DNA from: Yersinia kristensenii
GTDB taxonomy: Bacteria; Pseudomonadota; Gammaproteobacteria; Enterobacterales; Enterobacteriaceae
DNA: 64,000 nt
NCBI RefSeq assembly: GCF_900460525.1
Contig: NZ_UHIY01000001.1
Location: 1,364,001-1,428,000, forward strand
Direction: 5' to 3'
Of the stretch, positions 40,079 through 50,032 are shown piece after piece. The notes under the pieces are model-generated. The model did not search any database. It was given only the letters and a program-made list of their open reading frames with translations, and had not been told where the DNA came from. How positions within the stretch are numbered: the first letter of the stretch is position 1; every line of letters starts with the position of its first letter. Both the position numbers and the translations under genes were made by a program.

Positions 40079-40687
40079 ATGTTAGACAGCGCTTTCATCA
40101 GTTACGTCACCGTCATGTCGATCACGCCCGGCCCGAACAATCTGTTGTTGGCAGCATCCGGCGTTAATTTTGGCTTGCGCCGCACTTTCCCGATGATGCT
40201 GGGGATTACCTTTGGTTGTGCGCTGCAATGCGCGTTAATGACCACACTGCTGGCCTTTATCCTCAGTTGGGTGGGCGTGGTTCGCTTGCCATTGGTGACA
40301 TTGGGCGGCGGTTATTTACTGTGGTTATCCTGGAAGATTTTTAATTCCGGCACCCCCAATGCGCGCGACAGCGAGCAGCCAATGGGGTTTATTCAGGGGG
40401 CATTATTTCAAGCAATTAATCCAAAAGCTTGGTTGATGGCAATGAATGTCGCCATCTTATTCACTCCACGTGAAGGCGCAACACTGAGCCATACTTTGCT
40501 GATTGTCGGTGGTTTCGCTCTATTAAATCTGCCTTGTGTGGCGGTTTGGGCGGTGATGGGTGATCAATTGCGTCATGCGCTGCGCGTCAATTGGAAGTTG
40601 CGGCTATTTAATGGTGTGATGGGCGGCTTAATGGCAATCACCGCACTCTGGCTATTGGCAGATGAGTGGTTAACCGCACTAGCATAA
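40079..40687 (+). CDS. LysE/RhtB-family amino-acid exporter
   Basis: 202 residues from ATG 40079 (the frame is open to 40013). Six TM helices and the family signature SITPGPNNLLLAASGVNFGLRRT near residue 14, then GGGYLLWLSWKI and the conserved FQAINPKAWLMAMNVA. It exports amino acids or related compounds by proton antiport at the inner membrane. Divergent from the MocR-type gene, which is its probable regulator. Confidence 0.88.
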   Translation: MLDSAFISYVTVMSITPGPNNLLLAASGVNFGLRRTFPMMLGITFGCALQCALMTTLLAFILSWVGVVRLPLVTLGGGYLLWLSWKIFNSGTPNARDSEQPMGFIQGALFQAINPKAWLMAMNVAILFTPREGATLSHTLLIVGGFALLNLPCVAVWAVMGDQLRHALRVNWKLRLFNGVMGGLMAITALWLLADEWLTALA

Positions 40688-41242
40688 TTAGGCGTGGCCG
40701 AGTGGTGAGAGCTTAGAAACTTGTTTTTGACTGATACGGGAGAGTAATTCAGTAATCGATAGCACCATGGTGGAGCGCACCATTTGCTGATAACGCTGGC
40801 GTTGCATGGCAATCAGCGAAGCATCTGCTTCATCCGGGCGTAAGAATGTCGGAACTGGTGGCAATTCAGCCACACAATGCAATTCACCAAATGGCCCGAG
40901 GATTTCGTCATCGGTAAAGCGATACTCGGTGCCATCATGGTTTAGCTCTTCACGCAGCGCCATTAATAGCTCGGCATCTTCATACTCATGCCGGGTTATG
41001 ACGCCCAAAGCATAAACCAACTTCAATCGTACTGATAGCTCACCCAACGGCCCATCCCCGACCAGCAATGGCTCCACGGCATATTTCACCGCATAGTCAT
41101 CTTTACGAAAAACCTGCACCACGAGAATGTTTAATGCTTCTGCCAATAAGTCGACAGCAGCCATCAAGAAACTCCGAACGGTCTTCCCCGCGTTCAGATG
41201 TTCAAGTACCCGATTCTCAAATGCCTGTGTTTTTTCAATCAT
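40688..41242 (-). CDS. mtlR: Mannitol operon repressor MtlR
   Basis: 184 residues (E. coli 195) of the MtlR family: AFENRVLEHLNAGKTVRSFLMAAVDLLAEALN, AVEPLLVGDGPLGELSVRLKLVYALGVIT, then FTDDEILGPFGELHCV. It has no classical helix-turn-helix and acts as a repressor of mtl expression. Third gene after mtlA and mtlD, with an ERIC and a 12-base-pair stem-loop in the mtlD-mtlR spacer. The stop lies one base from the end of the convergent LysE gene. Confidence 0.95.
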   Translation of the reverse strand: MIEKTQAFENRVLEHLNAGKTVRSFLMAAVDLLAEALNILVVQVFRKDDYAVKYAVEPLLVGDGPLGELSVRLKLVYALGVITRHEYEDAELLMALREELNHDGTEYRFTDDEILGPFGELHCVAELPPVPTFLRPDEADASLIAMQRQRYQQMVRSTMVLSITELLSRISQKQVSKLSPLGHA

Positions 41243-41280
41243 TGTTTGTCACTGGGGTTGCAGATTATCAGGCTATCAAA

Positions 41281-41316
41281 GGATAAATACCGCGTAATCC
41301 GACACGGTATTTATCC
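41281..41316 (-). repeat. 12-bp perfect inverted repeat in mtlD-mtlR spacer
   Basis: GGATAAATACCG at 41281-41292 is matched by its reverse complement at 41305-41316, with a 12-base loop. It lies between the ERIC and the mtlR start. There is no T-run; it could lower mtlR expression relative to mtlD. Confidence 0.6.
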
Positions 41317-41437
41317 CCGTCATACTTCAAGCCGCATGTGCGTTGGCTACATTCAATCACCCGAATCACTAACAACAGTAAGCTCATCGGGATCCTCTGC
41401 TTGCCGCCTTCCTGCAACTTGAACTATTTAGGGTATA
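41315..41437 (-). repeat. ERIC element in mtlD-mtlR spacer
   Basis: About 123 bases. On the minus strand it reads from TATACCC through TTGCAGGAAGGCGGCAAG, ATCCCGATGAGCTTACT, GTTAGTGATTCGGGTGA, and GCCAACGCACATGCGGCTTGAAGTATGACGGGG, the ERIC consensus layout. Highly foldable. Confidence 0.85.
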
Positions 41438-41455
41438 TCCCCTAACGAAACGGAA

Positions 41456-42619
41456 TTAGTGCGCCAGCTTGTCCTGCATGGCGTTATACACACTCACCGC
41501 CTGTTCCACAACCTCGCTATCAGCTGGCAGACCGGAAATTTGAGCAAGAGTGGCTTTTGGCCCTAATTTAGCCAGTAATTCAACCAGTTCCTGCGCTTGC
41601 GGATCTTGCTCACTGCGATAACTCATTGCGGCAGCAATGCCGGTCACCAGGTTATTATGTGGCAATTGATATTCCAACGTCCCCAACAGCGGCTTGATCA
41701 ATCGGTCACCGGCACTCAATTTACGCAATGGCTGACGGCCAACGCGCTCAACATCGTCATGCAGGTAAGGGTTTTCGAAACGGGAGAGAATCTTATCGAT
41801 ATAAGCCGCATGTTTCTGCGGATCAAAAGCATAGCGCTTGATCAGCACTGCGCCGCTCTCTTCCATCGCGCCCTTTACTGTCTGGCGAACGGCGGGATCA
41901 AGAATGGCATCACGAATGGTTTGGTGCCCGGCAAGCTGGCCCAAATAGGCGGTAATGGCATGCCCGGTGTTCAGCGTGAAGAGTTTGCGCTCCACGAAGG
42001 CCATCAGGTTGTCAGTCAGTTCCATACCGGCGATTTGCGGTGGCTGCCCTTTAAACTGGGTACCATCAACAATCCACTCGCTGAATGTTTCTACGGTCAC
42101 GGCCAGAATATCAGTGCTGCCCGCTTCTGATGGCGGCACGATGCGGTCTACCGCAGAATCAACAAAACCAACATGTTGCTCCACCCACGCCTGCTCACTT
42201 TCTGGCAAGGCAGCAAAAACATGTTGTTTTAACTGGCTGGTGCCGCGCACCATATTCTCACAGGCAATAATATTCAGTGGGCGGGTATTACCTTGTTGAT
42301 GACGGGTCACCAAACCTTGTGCCACGGTGCCGGCGATGCGAGCTAAAATTTGTGGGCCAACCGCGGTGGTGACAATATCAGCATCAGCAATCAGTGCCAC
42401 CACTTCCGGGCTACCACTGTTCACTGCGCTAACATTTTTCACTTCTTCAACACGGGCTTGCTCACCCACCACATTAACCTGATAACTCTTACGCTTATTC
42501 AGTTCATCCAACAACGGCTGGTTCACATCGGCGAAAGTGAGTTGTGCACCGGCATCAGCAAGAAGTTTACCAATGAAGCCCCGGCCAATGTTACCTGCGC
42601 CAAAATGTAATGCTTTCAT
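41456..42619 (-). CDS. mtlD: Mannitol-1-phosphate 5-dehydrogenase MtlD
   Basis: 387 residues (E. coli 382). The start is ATG 42619 ([20 protein letters not shown]), giving the NAD-binding loop right at the N-terminus; the longer open frame is ERIC-side sequence. Also [31 protein letters not shown], catalytic-domain [32 protein letters not shown], and [22 protein letters not shown]. It oxidises mannitol 1-phosphate to fructose 6-phosphate. Confidence 0.97.
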   Translation of the reverse strand: MKALHFGAGNIGRGFIGKLLADAGAQLTFADVNQPLLDELNKRKSYQVNVVGEQARVEEVKNVSAVNSGSPEVVALIADADIVTTAVGPQILARIAGTVAQGLVTRHQQGNTRPLNIIACENMVRGTSQLKQHVFAALPESEQAWVEQHVGFVDSAVDRIVPPSEAGSTDILAVTVETFSEWIVDGTQFKGQPPQIAGMELTDNLMAFVERKLFTLNTGHAITAYLGQLAGHQTIRDAILDPAVRQTVKGAMEESGAVLIKRYAFDPQKHAAYIDKILSRFENPYLHDDVERVGRQPLRKLSAGDRLIKPLLGTLEYQLPHNNLVTGIAAAMSYRSEQDPQAQELVELLAKLGPKATLAQISGLPADSEVVEQAVSVYNAMQDKLAH

Positions 42620-42673
42620 ATTCGTTACCTTTAACTGTGTGGCTGTGAAAGGGCCGCGTACTCCCCACGGCCC

Positions 42674-42860
42674 TATACTCGTCATACTTCAAGCTGCATG
42701 TGCGTTGGCTGCTATCTCCAACCCGAATCATTGACTCGAGTCAACTCATCGGGATTAATGAGGCTCACCCTGCGGGCTAGCATAAATGCTGTTCAAATCG
42801 GTTCCTGACCAATTTGTTATTCGCTTGCCGCCTTCCTGCAACTCGAATTATGTAAAGTAT
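42674..42860 (-). repeat. ERIC element with internal insertion, mtlA-mtlD spacer
   Basis: The same ERIC ends and core as at 41315-41437 (CATACTTCAAGCTGCATGTG, CGTTGGCTGC, ACCCGAATCA, CTCATCGGGAT, TTGCCGCCTTCCTGCAACT). The arm between CATCGGGAT and TTGCCGCC is 69 bases here against 7 in the other copy, an insert of about 60 bases. A GGGCCG/CGGCCC stem (42651-42673) abuts it. Confidence 0.8.
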
Positions 42861-42872
42861 GTTCAGTTACAA

Positions 42873-42893
42873 CTGGGTGACTTTTCCACCCAG
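42873..42893 (-). terminator. Short stem-loop after mtlA
   Basis: CTGGGTG (42873-42879) pairs with CACCCAG (42887-42893), 19 bases past the mtlA stop. It could partly stop transcription between mtlA and mtlD. Confidence 0.4.
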
Positions 42894-42911
42894 TGACTTT
42901 TTACCGCCAAG

Positions 42912-44834
42912 CTATTTTTTACCGCCTAATAAGTCCAACACTTCTTGTACGTCAGTCGTTTTACTTAAGCGCTCAATGACAGAGTCATCATCCAGCGCGT
43001 TGGTCAGGCTGGTAATCACATGAATATGCTCATTGTTACGGGCGGCAATACCAATCACCAAGCGCGCCACTTCGTCTTCTTCTTCGCCAAAACGTACACC
43101 CTCAGGGTATTGGCAGAACACCACACCGGTCTTCAGTACGCGGTCTTTAGCTTCAATGGTGCCGTGTGGTACGGCGATAGATTCGCCCAGATAAGTGGAG
43201 CTCAGTTTTTCACGTTCCAACATCGCTTCAACATATTCTGGCTCGACATAACCGCCTTTTACCAACTGCTCACCGGCGAAGCGAATAGCTTGCTCTTTAT
43301 CTGTAGCATGTTGATTGAGAAAAATATTTCCCGCACTCAGTTTGAACAGGTTGGCTTCTGATGGCTCAAAGCTATCATCCAGCGTTTCAATCACTTTTTG
43401 TGTGGTCGCCGTCGCGTTACTCACTTCGACTAAACGTGCCGTCAGGTTGGTATACAGCTGGCTGTCGAGGAAGTTAGTCAGCGAGATATGCTGTGCTTGC
43501 GGTGCATGACGCATTGCTCGCTCAGTCAAATCACGGTGCGTGATAACTAAATCAACATCTTCCGGCAAGTTATTGATGGCGCAGTTCGTGACCGAGATGT
43601 GCTTCAGGCCCGCATCTTGCACTTTCTTACGCAACACACCGGCACCCATCGCACTGGAACCCATACCGGCATCACAGGCAACAATGATTTTCCGCACAGT
43701 GCTCAAGTCACCCGCAGCCGCTGCTGCATTGGCTGCTTGTGCGCCTTTAGATTGCGCTTTCATGTCTTGCATACGGCGAGTTGCATCTTCCAGGCTGTCT
43801 TCTTCTTCGTCTTTGGCTTTAGACGTTTTCAGCAAGATAGCTGACACCACGAAGGACACCGCAAACGCAGCAGCAACCGCCGCAATGTTGGCAAAATAAG
43901 CCCCTTTTGGTGTCATTGCCAATACTGCCAGGATAGAACCCGGAGACGCTGGAGATACCAGGCCGCCATTCAACAGAGTCAGCGTAAACACGCCAGTCAT
44001 ACCGCCCAGAATCACCGCCAGCAATAAACGTGGGTTCATCAAAACGTATGGGAAATAGATTTCGTGGATACCACCGAAGAAGTGGATGATAGCCGCGCCG
44101 CCAGCAGATTGCTTGGCGTTACCTTTGCCGAAGAACATATAAGCCATTAACACACCCAAACCAGGGCCTGGGTTAGCTTCAATCAGGAAGAAGATAGACT
44201 TACCGGTTTCAGTCGCCTGCTGGATACCCAGCGGTGAGAAGATACCGTGGTTGATAGCGTTATTCAGGAACAGGATTTTGGCCGGTTCAACAAAGATTGA
44301 CGTCAGTGGCAGCAGGTTATTCTGCACCATGATGTGCACGCCAGCAGCCAGTGCTTTAGACAACACTTCTACCAAGGGGCCAATCGCCATAAAGGCTAGA
44401 ATAGCCAGCAGCATCCCGATAATACCGGCTGAGAAGTTGTTAACCAGCATCTCAAAGCCGCTTTTGATTTTACCTTCAACCCAGCGGTCAAAGTGTTTGA
44501 TTGCCCAGCCACCCAATGGCCCTGCAATCATTGCACCGAGGAACATTGGCATATCAGCACCAACGATAACCCCCATGGTGGTGATAGCACCCACCACACC
44601 ACCGCGGTCACCACCGACCAAACGGCCACCGGTAAAACCGATCAGCAGTGGTAACAGGTAGGTGATCATCGGGCCAACCAGTTTGGCTAGCGTTTCATTC
44701 GGCAGCCAGCCCGTTGGGATAAACAGTGCGGTGATAATACCCCAGGCGATAAATGCGCCGATGTTGGGCATAACCATGTTACTGAGGAATCGGCCAAAAT
44801 TTTGAACTCTGACCTTTGCATCTGGTGAAAACAT
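42912..44834 (-). CDS. mtlA: Mannitol-specific PTS permease EIICBA, MtlA
   Basis: 640 residues (E. coli 637), three domains. EIIC spans residues 1-340 with membrane helices (MPNIGAFIAWGIITALFIP, GADMPMFLGAMIAGPLGG, FFGGIHEIYFPYVLMNPRLLL). EIIB has its phosphocysteine at about C387 (VACDAGMGSSAMGAGVLRKKV). EIIA has its phosphohistidine at about H557 (YLGESIAVPHGTIEA). It takes up mannitol and phosphorylates it to mannitol 1-phosphate for MtlD. First gene of mtlADR, preceded by several CRP boxes. Confidence 0.98.
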   Translation of the reverse strand: MFSPDAKVRVQNFGRFLSNMVMPNIGAFIAWGIITALFIPTGWLPNETLAKLVGPMITYLLPLLIGFTGGRLVGGDRGGVVGAITTMGVIVGADMPMFLGAMIAGPLGGWAIKHFDRWVEGKIKSGFEMLVNNFSAGIIGMLLAILAFMAIGPLVEVLSKALAAGVHIMVQNNLLPLTSIFVEPAKILFLNNAINHGIFSPLGIQQATETGKSIFFLIEANPGPGLGVLMAYMFFGKGNAKQSAGGAAIIHFFGGIHEIYFPYVLMNPRLLLAVILGGMTGVFTLTLLNGGLVSPASPGSILAVLAMTPKGAYFANIAAVAAAFAVSFVVSAILLKTSKAKDEEEDSLEDATRRMQDMKAQSKGAQAANAAAAAGDLSTVRKIIVACDAGMGSSAMGAGVLRKKVQDAGLKHISVTNCAINNLPEDVDLVITHRDLTERAMRHAPQAQHISLTNFLDSQLYTNLTARLVEVSNATATTQKVIETLDDSFEPSEANLFKLSAGNIFLNQHATDKEQAIRFAGEQLVKGGYVEPEYVEAMLEREKLSSTYLGESIAVPHGTIEAKDRVLKTGVVFCQYPEGVRFGEEEDEVARLVIGIAARNNEHIHVITSLTNALDDDSVIERLSKTTDVQEVLDLLGGKK

Positions 44835-44992
44835 AAAACACCCCTATTGGTACGCGCTAACAATAAGAGCGCGATATAATTGTTTTGTTGAGGCAGTTCT
44901 GCAAAACCCGCCGGTGTTATTGAATACAAACCCGCTGTATGCAAAACAAACTTTAGCATGCTCCTTTACTCACGCGTAGCTCACCCCTGGCA

Positions 44993-45008
44993 TGTGACGA
45001 ATATCACA
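44993..45008. promoter_or_regulatory. CRP box, mtlA proximal
   Basis: TGTGA-CGAATA-TCACA: both half-sites are perfect, 159 bases before the mtlA start. Confidence 0.75.
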
Positions 45009-45109
45009 CTAAAACCCCCACTACAGGGGTGGATTTGTTGATTGATGTCACACTATTTGGGTGTAAGAAAGCCACAACGGAGAATTTTTAAGCTTCAAGC
45101 GGCCAATAT

Positions 45110-45125
45110 AGTGATTCATATCACA
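45110..45125. promoter_or_regulatory. CRP box, mtlA middle
   Basis: AGTGA-TTCATA-TCACA, nine of ten half-site bases. Confidence 0.65.
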
Positions 45126-45153
45126 CTTTCGTGGCGACCCTTTGTTTTGAAAA

Positions 45154-45169
45154 TGTGATGTTAATCACA
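45154..45169. promoter_or_regulatory. CRP box, mtlA distal
   Basis: TGTGA-TGTTAA-TCACA with perfect half-sites. The E. coli mtl promoter is likewise controlled by several CRP sites. Confidence 0.75.
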
Positions 45170-45269
45170 AGTTATTTTTGTTCGTAGAGGAAGGATGAGA
45201 CATTCACCCTGCTAATAACCTCTCAGACTCAACTCTCGGTAGAAATGTGTAATAAAATAACAGGGGGAA

Positions 45270-45900
45270 GGGGGCACATTATTGGAGCGGGTTTCAGGTA
45301 AAATTTATTCAGAGATGAGGTTCAGTTGTTAGAGCTGGCTGAGTCACTGTTTCGGTTGATATTAGTTCATCATTGCTCACGGCCGGAGCGGGTTTCGGTT
45401 GATATTCGATTTGTTTTCATTGCTGGCTTTGCCGCCTCAACCGAGCAGGAGGGCAAGCCGGCCCTCCTGCACCTGCGGCTTGCGCGAAATATTGCCCTAT
45501 GGGTAAACCGTCTACGTCTTTCGGGCTGACGAGCCAGCGCGCTTTTCGCGGCCGTCCATGGCCGCTCACTCGGCCCTCCATCCTTGTCGGCAATATTTCT
45601 GATTGCGCTCAAGGTCAAAAGAGAAAATCAAAACCATAGTCTTTAGGTTTTGAAGTTTAAAAGCACATTTGAGCCGCCGAGTGAAGAATGTAGCAAGGGA
45701 AATCCGGCATGGACGCCGGATTTAGGCGTCACGCGGAAGGACCCGCGTAAAGCCGTCCCGCCAGCGTAATGATGAATCGAGGGCACCCACGCAGTGGGCA
45801 GGCGATTCGTGCGCAAGCGCGGGATTGCACAAGGGGCCACGCTTATGGCCCCTTTGCCGGTTGGTTCATCGCAGGTTAAGTAAACTCAGTTGCTTTAACA
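45270..45900. other. GC-rich, multiply hairpinned non-coding element
   Basis: About 630 bases with no convincing gene, richer in G+C than its surroundings. Many perfect stems are seen: GGAGGGC/GCCCTCC near 45448-45468, GCGGCC/GGCCGC near 45550-45570, ATCCGGC/GCCGGAT near 45701-45722, and AAGGGGCC/GGCCCCTT near 45830-45855. A 14-base direct repeat, TTTCGGTTGATATT, stands at 45350-45363 and 45393-45406, and GCCGAGTGA occurs in both orientations. Short frames on both strands look like shadows of the repeats. I recall similar blocks in other Yersinia and Serratia genomes but cannot name the family; it may be an RNA or a mobile relic. Confidence 0.5.
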
Positions 45901-45936
45901 ACCGAACCGATCACCAAATCAAATCAACCAAAACCA

Positions 45937-46656
45937 TCACTGAATAACACTCATGACACTCTTCTGCGCCGCCATCATCGCCGGGTACTTAGCGACCAAA
46001 TTAGCCATCATCGCGTTGTATTGTGCTGCTTGCTGCGCAGTCTGGAATTGAACACCGCCATTATTGAAGGTCACTTGCGTCCCCTGCTGTTGCAGGAAAT
46101 CACCGACCTGCGCCAGATCCTGCACAAAGGCAGAAACAACTGGAACCGCCGGAATGAGCACATTGGTAGGTTGAGTCACAATGTTATCAAAAGCTTTATT
46201 GAAAACGACCTTCAAGTCATCTGGCTGCTTCAACGCGGCTACAGCGGCATCTGCCTGTGTTTTGGCGGTACGAATCTGCTGTACCAGCAGATTCAGCGCA
46301 CCCGCTGACTGCTGCAATGCATCACGCTTATTAAGATAGTCCTGCGCCATACGAATCTCATTGATTTGCGCAATAGCGGGGCTCAAGCTAGCATCCACAG
46401 ATTTACTGAGTTGCTGTGAAAAAGTCACTAAAATCGCGTAATCGCTGACATAAGGGCCAAACTTCTGTTTTTGATCTTCACTCAGTGTTGGCAGTTTCAT
46501 CCCACTGCGCATCACGGTGTTTTGCAGATAATCAATAAAAGCCTTACGTTGTTCTGGCTCTTTATCCCCGCAGGCGGTCAATTGGAACACCACCAGCAAC
46601 GCCAGTACTGGCGCTAACCAACGTGAATATCGGGTTGTATTCAGTGCAAAAGTCAT
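45937..46656 (-). CDS. yiaF: DUF3053 lipoprotein YiaF
   Basis: 239 residues (E. coli YiaF 236). An N-terminal signal (WLAPVLALLVVFQLTAC) ends in a lipobox with Cys29-like LTAC-GDKE, and the family core QRKAFIDYLQNTVMRSGMKLPTLSEDQKQKFGPYVSDYAIL follows. It is a periplasmic-facing lipoprotein of unknown function. It lies next to glyS in the same direction, 122 bases apart with a terminator between. Confidence 0.9.
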   Translation of the reverse strand: MTFALNTTRYSRWLAPVLALLVVFQLTACGDKEPEQRKAFIDYLQNTVMRSGMKLPTLSEDQKQKFGPYVSDYAILVTFSQQLSKSVDASLSPAIAQINEIRMAQDYLNKRDALQQSAGALNLLVQQIRTAKTQADAAVAALKQPDDLKVVFNKAFDNIVTQPTNVLIPAVPVVSAFVQDLAQVGDFLQQQGTQVTFNNGGVQFQTAQQAAQYNAMMANLVAKYPAMMAAQKSVMSVIQ

Positions 46657-46735
46657 GTGAAACTACTCCTGTAGTAAGTACTTATTTTCACAAAATTCTA
46701 TTCTTATCGCCCAACTCCAGCGTTAAGAATAGCTA

Positions 46736-46758
46736 AGGGGAGCGCAATACGCTCCCCT
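46736..46758 (-). terminator. Terminator after glyS
   Basis: AGGGGAGCG (46736-46744) pairs perfectly with CGCTCCCCT (46750-46758) around a 5-base loop, 20 bases past the glyS stop. Confidence 0.7.
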
Positions 46759-46778
46759 ATTGCCGATCGAGTACAGGA

Positions 46779-48848
46779 TTATTGCAACAGCGAAATATCA
46801 GCAACCTGTAAGAACAGTTCGCGTAACTTGCTCAGCAATGTCAGACGGTTAACCCGCACTGCATCATTTTCGTCCATCACCATTACACTATCAAAGAACT
46901 CATCGACTGTTTCCCGCAGAGCGGCCAGCTCGACCAGTGCTTCCTGATATTGACCCGCAGCAAATACCGGCTCCAGCTTATCGCGCAATACCACCAAATG
47001 CGTGGCCAGCTTCAGTTCCGCCGGTTCTTTTAGCACGGAAGCATGAACGTGATCATTCAGGGTATCTGTGGATTTCGCCAGAATATTCGACACACGTTTG
47101 TTCGCCGCAGCCAATGCCGCAGCCGCGTCTAGTGTGCGGAAATAAGTCACCGCTTTCACCCGAGCATCAAAATCAGCTGGTTTGGTTGGGCGGCGAGCCA
47201 ATACTGCCTGAATGGTATCAACGCTATGACCTTCATCCTGATACCAGGCGCGGAAGCGGCCCAGCATGAACTCAATCACTTCATCGACCACTTTGGTGTT
47301 GGTTAGCTTGCTACCATACAGGCGCACGGCCTCTTCAGTCAGCGTTTGCAGATCCAGCGGCAAATTCTTCTCGACGATAATACGCAATACACCCAACGCC
47401 GCGCGGCGCAGAGCAAATGGGTCTTTATCGCCTTTAGGATGTTGACCGATACCGAAAATCCCGGCCAGCGTGTCCATTTTATCGGCAATAGCCAATGCAC
47501 AAGCAACCGGATTTGACGGCAAATCATCGCCCGCAAAACGTGGCTGATATTGTTCATTCAGTGCAACCGCAACGTCTTCAGCTTCACCATCGTGACGGGC
47601 ATAATGCATCCCCATCACACCTTGGGTGTCAGTGAATTCGAACACCATATTGGTCATCAGGTCACACTTGGACAATAAACCAGCGCGAGTAGCATGGTTA
47701 ACATCTGCACCAATTTGTGCTGCAACCCAACCGGCCAGCGCTTGAATACGATCAGTTTTATCGCGCAGGGTGCCCAATTGCTGTTGGAACAGCACGGTTT
47801 CCAGACGCGGTAAATTGTCTTCCAAGCGTTTTTTACGGTCAGTATTAAAGAAGAACTCAGCATCCGCCAGACGTGGGCGCACCACTTTCTCGTTACCCGA
47901 AATAATCTGTTGCGGATCTTTCGATTCAATATTGGCAACAAAGATGAAGTTTGGCAGCAAGTTACCGGCAGTGTCGTAAACTGGGAAATATTTCTGGTCA
48001 CCCTTCATGGTGTACACCAGTGCTTCCGCAGGAACCGCCAGGAATTTCTCTTCAAACTTGGCAGTCAATACCACCGGCCATTCCACCAGTGACGCGACTT
48101 CTTCCAGCAAGCTTTCACTCAGATCAGCAACACCGCCAATCTTCTGTGCCGCCAATTCTGCATCACGCTTAATGATAGCTTTGCGCAATTCATAATCAGC
48201 GATAACTTTACCGCGCTCCAGCAAGACTTGCGGGTATTGATCAGCATTATCGAGCGCAAACTCGGATTCACCCATAAAGCGGTGACCACGAATAATTCGG
48301 TCTGAATCGATACCCAACACGGTGCCAGGAATCACTTCAGAACCTAACAGCAGGGTCACGGTATGAACCGGGCGAACGAATTGGGTTTCTTTATCACCCC
48401 AACGCATCAATTTAGGAATAGGCAATTTGCTCAGCGCAGTACTCACCATCCCCGCCAGCAATAATTGTGCTGATTGCCCTTTTACATGGGCGCGATACAG
48501 CAGCCATTCACCTTTATCAGTGATCAGACGCTCTGCTTGATCGACCGTAATACCACAACCGCGCGCCCAACCTTCTGCCGCTTTGCTTGGTTTACCTTCA
48601 GCATCAAACGCTTGCGCAATTGCCGGGCCGCGTTTTTCGACTTCACGATCAGCCTGAGAAGCACTTAAATTAATGACTTTTAACGCTAAACGGCGCGGTG
48701 CGGCATACCAAATAACCTCGCCATGAGGCAAGTTGGCGCTATCGAGTTCAGCCGTAAAATTGGCAGCAAAAGATTCGGCCAGAGAACGAAGAGCCTTCGG
48801 CGGCAGCTCTTCCGTGCCGATTTCCACCAGGAAAGTCTGTTGAGTCAT
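46779..48848 (-). CDS. glyS: Glycyl-tRNA synthetase beta subunit GlyS
   Basis: 689 residues (same as E. coli). N-terminus [30 protein letters not shown]; then [51 protein letters not shown] centre ([21 protein letters not shown]); HD-type region [39 protein letters not shown]-terminal anticodon-binding part. With GlyQ it forms the alpha2-beta2 enzyme that charges tRNA-Gly. It starts 9 bases after glyQ ends. Confidence 0.97.
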   Translation of the reverse strand: MTQQTFLVEIGTEELPPKALRSLAESFAANFTAELDSANLPHGEVIWYAAPRRLALKVINLSASQADREVEKRGPAIAQAFDAEGKPSKAAEGWARGCGITVDQAERLITDKGEWLLYRAHVKGQSAQLLLAGMVSTALSKLPIPKLMRWGDKETQFVRPVHTVTLLLGSEVIPGTVLGIDSDRIIRGHRFMGESEFALDNADQYPQVLLERGKVIADYELRKAIIKRDAELAAQKIGGVADLSESLLEEVASLVEWPVVLTAKFEEKFLAVPAEALVYTMKGDQKYFPVYDTAGNLLPNFIFVANIESKDPQQIISGNEKVVRPRLADAEFFFNTDRKKRLEDNLPRLETVLFQQQLGTLRDKTDRIQALAGWVAAQIGADVNHATRAGLLSKCDLMTNMVFEFTDTQGVMGMHYARHDGEAEDVAVALNEQYQPRFAGDDLPSNPVACALAIADKMDTLAGIFGIGQHPKGDKDPFALRRAALGVLRIIVEKNLPLDLQTLTEEAVRLYGSKLTNTKVVDEVIEFMLGRFRAWYQDEGHSVDTIQAVLARRPTKPADFDARVKAVTYFRTLDAAAALAAANKRVSNILAKSTDTLNDHVHASVLKEPAELKLATHLVVLRDKLEPVFAAGQYQEALVELAALRETVDEFFDSVMVMDENDAVRVNRLTLLSKLRELFLQVADISLLQ

Positions 48849-48857
48849 GACAGCCTC

Positions 48858-49772
48858 TTAGTTCTGATTCTTTTTGCACATAGGGAAGCCCAATGCTTCG
48901 CGGGAGGCATAATAAGCCTCGGCAACAGCTTTGGTCAGCGTACGAATGCGCAGAATATAGCGCTGACGCTCAGTCACCGAGATGGCTTTACGGGCGTCGA
49001 GCAAGTTAAACGTGTGGCCCGCTTTCAAAATGCGCTCATAAGCCGGCAGCGGTAGCGGGACTTCCAGCGCCAACAATGACTGAGCTTCTTTCTCATACTG
49101 CTCAAAGCAGGAGAACAGGAAGTCCACATCGGCGTATTCAAAGTTATAGGTGGATTGCTCCACTTCATTTTGATGGTAAATATCACCGTAAGTGGTTTTG
49201 CCCAGTGGGCCGTCACACCAAATCAGGTCATAAACACTGTCGACGCCCTGAATGTACATAGCGAGACGTTCCAGACCATAAGTAATTTCGCCGGTGACCG
49301 GTTTACACTCCAAACCCCCCACTTGCTGGAAGTAAGTGAACTGAGTCACTTCCATGCCGTTCAGCCACACTTCCCAGCCCAGGCCCCAAGCACCCAGCGT
49401 TGGGTTCTCCCAGTTGTCCTCGACAAAGCGAATGTCGTGGATCAGCGGGTCGAGGCCCAGCTCCTTCAATGAACCTAAATAGAGTTCCTGAATGTTGTCT
49501 GGTGAAGGTTTTATAATCACCTGGAACTGGTAATAGTGTTGCAGGCGGTTCGGGTTCTCACCGTAGCGACCATCGGTCGGACGGCGTGAAGGTTGTACAT
49601 AAGCGGCAGCGATTGGCTCTGGGCCAAGTGCGCGCAGGCAGGTCATTGGGTGGGAGGTACCCGCGCCGACTTCCATGTCCAGTGGTTGAACAATGGTGCA
49701 GCCTTGGCGCGCCCAATAGTCCTGTAACGTCAGGATCAGGCCCTGAAAGGTCTTGGTATCAAACTTTTGCAT
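48858..49772 (-). CDS. glyQ: Glycyl-tRNA synthetase alpha subunit GlyQ
   Basis: 304 residues (E. coli 303). Class II synthetase catalytic subunit: [74 protein letters not shown] (motif 2), and [21 protein letters not shown] stretch, [23 protein letters not shown] (motif 3). First gene of glyQS. The 260 bases upstream are shared with the divergent tag gene and show no other gene. Confidence 0.98.
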   Translation of the reverse strand: MQKFDTKTFQGLILTLQDYWARQGCTIVQPLDMEVGAGTSHPMTCLRALGPEPIAAAYVQPSRRPTDGRYGENPNRLQHYYQFQVIIKPSPDNIQELYLGSLKELGLDPLIHDIRFVEDNWENPTLGAWGLGWEVWLNGMEVTQFTYFQQVGGLECKPVTGEITYGLERLAMYIQGVDSVYDLIWCDGPLGKTTYGDIYHQNEVEQSTYNFEYADVDFLFSCFEQYEKEAQSLLALEVPLPLPAYERILKAGHTFNLLDARKAISVTERQRYILRIRTLTKAVAEAYYASREALGFPMCKKNQN

Positions 49773-50032
49773 GTTGGATTCGCACGCGATACAAGTGGAT
49801 TAAAATGGAATGGGCCAGTATACCCGTTGACCGTAAGATATACAGCCAGAATCCGGAAAGATGCAACAATCAAAGCGGATTTATCGATAAAACGGGTCTT
49901 TAATGGGATTCCAACGGATAATTCTGCGCGATACCCGCCACGGTAAAGAATCTGTCGATAGGTTGCTAATCAGCCCATGAACCGCGATCATCTCCACGGA
50001 GACTGAGACAAACAATAAAAGGAAGACGAGTT

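Noticed and set aside
41597..42130. 177-residue plus-strand frame
   Set aside because: Antisense shadow of mtlD.
45643..45840. 65-residue minus-strand frame in the structured block, and neighbours at 45326-45618
   Set aside because: They follow hairpin and repeat sequence, have no ribosome site and no domain; better seen as part of a non-coding element.
48007..48249. Several short plus-strand frames within glyS
   Set aside because: Antisense shadows of a conserved essential gene.
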